DNA of 64,000 nucleotides from Comamonas antarctica (GTDB lineage Bacteria > Pseudomonadota > Gammaproteobacteria > Burkholderiales > Burkholderiaceae_C), in contig NZ_CP054840.1 in the NCBI RefSeq assembly GCF_013363755.1, positions 3,341,501 to 3,405,500 of the forward strand, given 5' to 3'. This document shows, in pieces, positions 59,325 through 64,000 of the stretch. Positions within the stretch are counted from its first letter, which is position 1. Every line of letters begins with the position of its first letter. The notes beneath the pieces were generated by a model that saw nothing but the letters and a program-made list of their open reading frames with translations, had not been told where the DNA came from and did no database searches. The position numbers and the translations under genes are program-made.

Positions 59325-60268
59325 AGCTCGGCTTCCTCGGTCAGGTCGTTGACATCGGCAATGCCTCTGGTGGCTGCGGCGTGCGTTTCGCGGCCCGCAT
59401 AATCGCGCGCGAACTGGTGCGCGACACGGCCGCTGCGTGAGCCGCGCTCCAGCGCCCAGACCAGGGCTTCGGGGCGCGCGGCGGCTATCGCTTCTTCATT
59501 GACGCCCAACGCCGACAGCCACTGCGCGACCACGGCCAGGTATTCGTCCTGGCTGAACGGGTAGAAGCTGACCCACAGGCCAAAGCGTTCGGACAGCGAG
59601 ATCTTTTCCTCGATCACCTCGCCGGGATGGATCTCGCCATCGTCGCCGCGCTGCACCGACAGGTTGTCTGTCATGTACTCGGGCAGCAGATGGCGGCGGT
59701 TGCTGGTCGCGTAGACCAGCACGTTGGGGCTCGCAGCAGAGACCGAGCCGTCGAGAATCGACTTCATGGCCTTGTAGCCGGGCTCGCCTTCCTCGAAGCT
59801 CAGGTCATCGCAGTAGATGATGAACTTCTCGGGCCGGCCCGCGACCACATCGACGATGTCGGGCAGGTCGGTGAGGTCCTGCTTGTCGACCTCGATCAGG
59901 CGCAGGCCCTGCGGCGCGTAGGCATGCAGGCAGGCGCGGATCAGCGACGACTTCCCCGTGCCGCGCGCCCCCGTGAGCAGCACGTTGTTGGCGGTGCGGC
60001 CCTGCACGAACTGCTCGGTGTTGCGCGCGATCTTTTCCTTTTGCCCGTCGATGTTCTGCAGGTCGGACAACTGCATCGCGCCGATATGCCGCACCGGCTC
60101 GAGCAGCCCGCAGCCGTTGGCGCGCTTGCGGTAGCGCCAGGCAATGGCCTCGCTCCAGTCCTGGGGCGATTGCAGTGGCTGGGGCAGCACGGATTCAATG
60201 CGCTGCATCAACTGTTCGGCGCGCGCCACCAGGCGCTCGAGGGGGTTGGTATCGGCGGGCAGGGTCAT
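59321..60268 (-). CDS. DUF815 family AAA-type ATPase
   Basis: 315 residues. The P-loop is LTGARGTGKSSLIRA (about 97-111), with sensor-like VYATSNRRHLLPEYM. DUF815 proteins are AAA+-like ATPases of uncertain role. It is coupled to mutT by ATGA overlap, an arrangement common in Burkholderiales. No partner domain is visible. Confidence 0.9.
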   Translation of the reverse strand: MTLPADTNPLERLVARAEQLMQRIESVLPQPLQSPQDWSEAIAWRYRKRANGCGLLEPVRHIGAMQLSDLQNIDGQKEKIARNTEQFVQGRTANNVLLTGARGTGKSSLIRACLHAYAPQGLRLIEVDKQDLTDLPDIVDVVAGRPEKFIIYCDDLSFEEGEPGYKAMKSILDGSVSAASPNVLVYATSNRRHLLPEYMTDNLSVQRGDDGEIHPGEVIEEKISLSERFGLWVSFYPFSQDEYLAVVAQWLSALGVNEEAIAAARPEALVWALERGSRSGRVAHQFARDYAGRETHAAATRGIADVNDLTEEAEL

Positions 60269-60332
60269 GACGGGTTCTTGTCTCTCAGACTGTCTTTATG
60301 GGTAGCCCCTGCCGAGGCCATGACGGTAGGAA

Positions 60333-60410
60333 GTTACCGTTCGGTTACCGTTCGGTTACCTTTCGTCCTGAGCCTGTCGAAGGATGGACGTCCATGGTTC
60401 GACAGGCTCA
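60333..60410. repeat. 11-bp tandem units followed by a REP palindrome
   Basis: GTTACCGTTCG occurs at 60333-60343 and 60344-60354 and once more with one change at 60355-60365. Directly after lies TGAGCCTGTCGAA (60369-60381) with its exact complement TTCGACAGGCTCA (60398-60410) and an inner ATGGAC/GTCCAT stem. It fills most of the gap between the DUF815 gene and argJ. Confidence 0.75.
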
Positions 60411-60459
60411 TCACGAACGGTTCAACCCACTGGCTCCATCGGGCAGGGTCGTCGCTGGC

Positions 60460-61689
60460 TCAAGACCTATAGTCAGCGTTGATGGTCACATAGTCGTGGC
60501 TGAAATCGCAGGTCCAGACCGTATCGACGGCATCGCCGCGGCCCAGCAGCACGCGCACCGTGATTTCCTGCTGCTGCATCACGCGCTGGCCGTCTTCCTC
60601 GCGGTAGTCGGGGTTGCGGCCGCCCTTGACCGCCACGTGCACGTCGTCCAGGTAGAGATCGATGCCGGTCTGCTCCAGGTCGGCAATGCCCGCATAGCCC
60701 ACGGCGGCGAGAATGCGGCCCAGGTTCGGGTCGCTGGCGTAGAACGCGGTCTTGACCAGCGGCGAGTGCGCGATGGCATAGGCCACCTGGCGGCATTCGG
60801 CGCCGGTCTTGCCGCCTTCGACGCGCACCGTGATGAACTTGGTCGCGCCTTCGCCGTCGCGCACGATGGCCTGGGCCAGCTTTTGCGAGACTTCGAGCAG
60901 CGCGGCCTGCAGCGCCTGGCCTTCGGCGCTGGTGAGCGACGTGATCTGCGCGTGCTGGGCGCGGTTCGTGGCAATCAGCACGAACGAATCGTTGGTCGAG
61001 GTGTCGCCATCGATGGTCACGCGGTTGAACGAGCCTTCGGCCAGGCTGGTCACCAGCGGCTGCAGCAATTCGGGCGCGATGTTGGCATCGGTGGCCAGGA
61101 AACCCAGCATGGTGGCCATGTTCGGACGGATCATGCCCGCGCCCTTGCTGATGCCCGAGATCGAGACCGTCGCGCCGCCGATCTGCAGCTGGCGGCTGAA
61201 AGCCTTGGGCAGGGTGTCGGTGGTCATGATGCCTTCTGCGGCGCGCGCCCAATGGTCGGGCTGGGCGTCGGCCAGCGCCGCGGGCAGGCCGGCGGCAATG
61301 CGGTCGACGGGCAGCTGTTCCATGATCACGCCGGTGGAGAACGGCAGCACCTGGTGCGCAGCCACGCCCAGCAGCTCGGCGAGCGCGGCGCTGGTGGCGC
61401 GCGCGTTGGCCAGGCCCTGCGCGCCCGTGCCGGCGTTGGCGTTGCCGGTGTTGATGACCATGGCGCGCACTGCCGCGCCCTGCGCCAGATGCTCGCGGCT
61501 GACCTGCACCGGCGCGGCGCAGAAGCGGTTCTGCGTGAACACGCCGGCCACGGCCGCGCCTTCATCGAGCAGGAACACCGTCAGGTCCTTGCGGTTGGCC
61601 TTGCGCACGCCAGCTTCGGCGACGCCAATGCGGACACCGTCGATGGCAAGCAGCTCGGCGGCAACGGGGGCGGAGAGATTCACAGGCAT
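60460..61689 (-). CDS. argJ: bifunctional ornithine acetyltransferase/N-acetylglutamate synthase
   Basis: Recycles the acetyl group in arginine synthesis and may also acetylate glutamate. 409 residues from ATG 61689. The self-cleavage site is Thr in [11 protein letters not shown], which splits the chain into two subunits; [11 protein letters not shown] and [12 protein letters not shown] are conserved. The open frame upstream to 61749 does not match the family. It follows secA on the same strand. Confidence 0.96.
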   Translation of the reverse strand: MPVNLSAPVAAELLAIDGVRIGVAEAGVRKANRKDLTVFLLDEGAAVAGVFTQNRFCAAPVQVSREHLAQGAAVRAMVINTGNANAGTGAQGLANARATSAALAELLGVAAHQVLPFSTGVIMEQLPVDRIAAGLPAALADAQPDHWARAAEGIMTTDTLPKAFSRQLQIGGATVSISGISKGAGMIRPNMATMLGFLATDANIAPELLQPLVTSLAEGSFNRVTIDGDTSTNDSFVLIATNRAQHAQITSLTSAEGQALQAALLEVSQKLAQAIVRDGEGATKFITVRVEGGKTGAECRQVAYAIAHSPLVKTAFYASDPNLGRILAAVGYAGIADLEQTGIDLYLDDVHVAVKGGRNPDYREEDGQRVMQQQEITVRVLLGRGDAVDTVWTCDFSHDYVTINADYRS

Positions 61690-61796
61690 GCGAATGTCTT
61701 TCGTGAAAAGGGAGTCAGACGGATTATGCGGAAGAACGCAGTGCTTCAATGCAAAACACGGGCCGCAGCCCGTGCCTTGCGATGGTCACAAGATGC

Positions 61797-64000
61797 TCAA
61801 GCCAGTTTGCCGTGGCATTGCTTGAACTTCAGGCCACTGCCGCAGGGGCAGGGATCGTTGCGGCCGACGCGCACCATGGGCGCGCCTTCGCTGGCGGCGG
61901 CTTCGTCGGCGCGCACCGTCGTCTGGCTGCCGTCCTCGGTGGGCGAGGTATAGGTGACGTTGGAGATATGCTCGGCGCGCTGGCCCAGCACCTCGGTGGC
62001 CTGGTCGAGCTGCTCGTTGGATTGCACCTGCACCGTCATCAGCACGCGCGTGACTTCGGTCTTGACCTGGTCGATCAGCTGGCGGAACAGCTCGAACGCC
62101 TCGCGCTTGTACTCCTGCTTGGGCTGCTTCTGCGCATAGCCACGCAGATGGATGCCCTGGCGCAGGTAGTCGAGCGCGGCCAGGTGGTCGCGCCAGTTCG
62201 TGTCGAAGCTCTGCAGCAGCACCGCGCGCTGGAACTGGGTGAAGTTCTCCCGGCCGATCAGCTGCAGCTTGGCATCGAACGCGGCTTGCGCGGCCTGCAG
62301 CACCTTGTCGAGGATTTCCTCGTCGGTGATGGATTCGGCGGTGCCGGCTTCCTGCACCAGCGGCAGCTCCAGGCGCCACTCGTCGAGCAGATGCTTTTCC
62401 AGCCCGGGCAGGTCCCACTGCTCTTCCATCGAGTCGGCGGGCACGTACTGGCGCACGATGTCGGTCACGGTCTCTTCGCGCATCACGCCAATGAGGTCGT
62501 TCAGGTCGACCGCATCGAGAATCTCGTTGCGCTGCTGGTAGATCACCTTGCGCTGGTCGTTGGCGACGTCGTCGTACTCGAGCAGCTGCTTGCGCACATC
62601 GAAGTTGCGCGCCTCGACCTTGCGCTGCGCCGATTCGATCGAACGCGTCACGATGCCGGCTTCGATGGCTTCGCCATCGGGCATCTTCAGGCGTTCCATG
62701 ATGGCCTTCACGCGGTCGCCGGCAAAGATGCGCAGCAGCGTGTCGTCCAGGCTCAGGTAGAAGCGCGACGAACCGGGGTCGCCCTGGCGGCCCGAACGGC
62801 CGCGCAGCTGATTGTCGATGCGGCGCGACTCATGGCGCTCGGTGGCAATGATGCGCAGGCCGCCCAGGGCCGCGACCTTCTCGTGCTCGACCTGCCATTG
62901 CGCACGCACTTCGGCGATGCGCTGGGCGCGCGTGGCTTCATCCAGCGAGGCATCGGCCTCGACTTCGGCAACCAGCTTCTCGACGTTGCCGCCGAGCACG
63001 ATGTCGGTGCCGCGGCCAGCCATGTTGGTGGCAATGGTGATCATGCCCGGGCGGCCGGCCTGGGCCACGATGTCGGCCTCGCGCGCATGCTGCTTGGCGT
63101 TGAGCACCTGGTGCGGCAGCTTGGCTTCGTTGAGCAGCTGGTCGATGATTTCCGAGTTCTCGATCGAGGTCGTGCCGACCAGCACCGGCTGGCCGCGCTC
63201 GTGGCACTCGCGGATGTCCTTGATCGCGGCCGCGTACTTCTCGGCCGTGGTCTTGTAGACGCGGTCGAGCTGGTCTTCGCGGCGGCTCTGGCGGTTTGGC
63301 GGAATGACCACGGTTTCAAGACCGTAGATTTCCTGGAATTCGTAGGCTTCGGTATCGGCCGTGCCGGTCATGCCGCCGAGCTTGTTGTAGAGGCGGAAAT
63401 AGTTCTGGAAGGTGATCGAGGCCAGGGTCTGGTTCTCGGCCTGGATGGTCACGCCTTCCTTGGCTTCGACGGCCTGGTGCAGGCCGTCGCTCCAGCGGCG
63501 GCCGGCCATCAGGCGGCCGGTGAATTCGTCGACGATCACGATCTCGCCGTTTTGCACCACGTAATGCTGGTCGCGGTGGTACAGGTGATTGGCACGCAGC
63601 GAGGCGTACAGGTGGTGCATCAGCGTGATGTTGGCCGGATCATAGAGCGAGGCGCCCTCGGCGATCAGCTTGGCATTGGCCAGCACGCGTTCGGCGGTTT
63701 CATGGCCCTGCTCGGTCAGGAAAACCTGCTGCGTCTTCTCGTCCAGCGTGAAGTCGCCGGGCGTGGTCACGCCCTCGCCGGTGCGCGGATCGGCTTCACC
63801 GATCTGGCGCGTGAGCATCGGCACGATGGCATTCATCGCCAGGTACATGGCGGTGTTGTCGTCGGCCTGGCCGCTGATGATCAGCGGCGTGCGCGCTTCG
63901 TCGATCAGGATCGAGTCCACCTCGTCGACGATGGCGAAGTTGAGCTGGCGCTGCACGCGGTCGCCCGACTCGTAGACCATGTTGTCGCGCAGGTAGTCGA
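61797..64000 (-). CDS. secA: preprotein translocase ATPase SecA, C-terminal part
   Basis: The start lies beyond the right end of the window; about 734 residues are visible, reading from [12 protein letters not shown]. The motor drives proteins through SecYEG. Visible are [20 protein letters not shown], the helicase-like [15 protein letters not shown] and [14 protein letters not shown], the helical scaffold, and the C-terminal zinc motif [15 protein letters not shown] that binds SecB. The cut end falls just inside the first nucleotide-binding domain. Confidence 0.97.
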   Translation of the reverse strand, partial: DYLRDNMVYESGDRVQRQLNFAIVDEVDSILIDEARTPLIISGQADDNTAMYLAMNAIVPMLTRQIGEADPRTGEGVTTPGDFTLDEKTQQVFLTEQGHETAERVLANAKLIAEGASLYDPANITLMHHLYASLRANHLYHRDQHYVVQNGEIVIVDEFTGRLMAGRRWSDGLHQAVEAKEGVTIQAENQTLASITFQNYFRLYNKLGGMTGTADTEAYEFQEIYGLETVVIPPNRQSRREDQLDRVYKTTAEKYAAAIKDIRECHERGQPVLVGTTSIENSEIIDQLLNEAKLPHQVLNAKQHAREADIVAQAGRPGMITIATNMAGRGTDIVLGGNVEKLVAEVEADASLDEATRAQRIAEVRAQWQVEHEKVAALGGLRIIATERHESRRIDNQLRGRSGRQGDPGSSRFYLSLDDTLLRIFAGDRVKAIMERLKMPDGEAIEAGIVTRSIESAQRKVEARNFDVRKQLLEYDDVANDQRKVIYQQRNEILDAVDLNDLIGVMREETVTDIVRQYVPADSMEEQWDLPGLEKHLLDEWRLELPLVQEAGTAESITDEEILDKVLQAAQAAFDAKLQLIGRENFTQFQRAVLLQSFDTNWRDHLAALDYLRQGIHLRGYAQKQPKQEYKREAFELFRQLIDQVKTEVTRVLMTVQVQSNEQLDQATEVLGQRAEHISNVTYTSPTEDGSQTTVRADEAAASEGAPMVRVGRNDPCPCGSGLKFKQCHGKLA

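Overview
The window is GC-rich, densely coded bacterial chromosome. Gene content and order (ispE-tRNA-prs-rplY-pth, aspS-nudB, ubiE-ubiJ-ubiB, hemA-prfA-prmC-grxD, rplU-rpmA-obgE, ispB-tRNA-Pro, pilB-pilC-pilD-coaE-zapD-yacG, argJ-secA) together with Bug-family binding proteins and the intergenic palindromic repeats point to a betaproteobacterium of the Burkholderiales, most likely Comamonadaceae (Acidovorax/Comamonas-like). The genus cannot be fixed from the sequence alone.

Layout. 1-3.2 kb: end of ispE, tRNA-Gln, prs, rplY, pth. 3.3-9.0 kb: a ferredoxin divergent from a five-gene peptide/nickel-type ABC transporter operon. 9.2-15.4 kb (minus): amino-acid exporter, BLUF photoreceptor plus folE, an EEP-family hydrolase, nudB, aspS, DUF502 and FmdB proteins. 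15.5-21.2 kb (minus): sodium/solute symporter, then ubiE, a Tim44-like gene, ubiJ and ubiB (ubiquinone synthesis). 21.5-26.3 kb (minus): a 1303-residue FAD/Fe-S oxidoreductase overlapping a HIT gene, then DUF971. 26.7-31.9 kb: ugpB-A-E-C and ugpQ for glycerol-3-phosphate uptake. 31.9-35.1 kb: N-formylglutamate amidohydrolase-like enzyme and Bug protein, divergent LysR regulator, small membrane protein. 35.2-47.9 kb: housekeeping genes (hemA, prfA, prmC, grxD, CNNM transporter, lytic transglycosylase, proS, rppH, proB, obgE, rpmA, rplU, ispB, tRNA-Pro).

47.9-53.1 kb is the accessory highlight, a sulfur-handling segment. Next to tRNA-Pro lie a decayed persulfide-dioxygenase gene, a BigR/SqrR-like ArsR repressor with two cysteines 66 residues apart, two half-size YeeE/YedE membrane proteins, and a regulator gene that has lost its DNA-binding part. 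Truncated genes at both edges suggest the segment is a fragment of a larger transferred locus. It abuts a 696-residue protein that joins a cysteine desulfurase, a metallo-beta-lactamase-like domain without its metal-binding motif, and a rhodanese. That gene is divergent from a DecR-like Lrp regulator, with clear inverted repeats between them.

53.2-64 kb returns to core genes: type IV pilus assembly (pilB, pilC, pilD), coaE, zapD, yacG, mutT, a DUF815 ATPase, argJ and the 3' part of secA. No insertion sequence, CRISPR array, rRNA operon or phage gene was seen.
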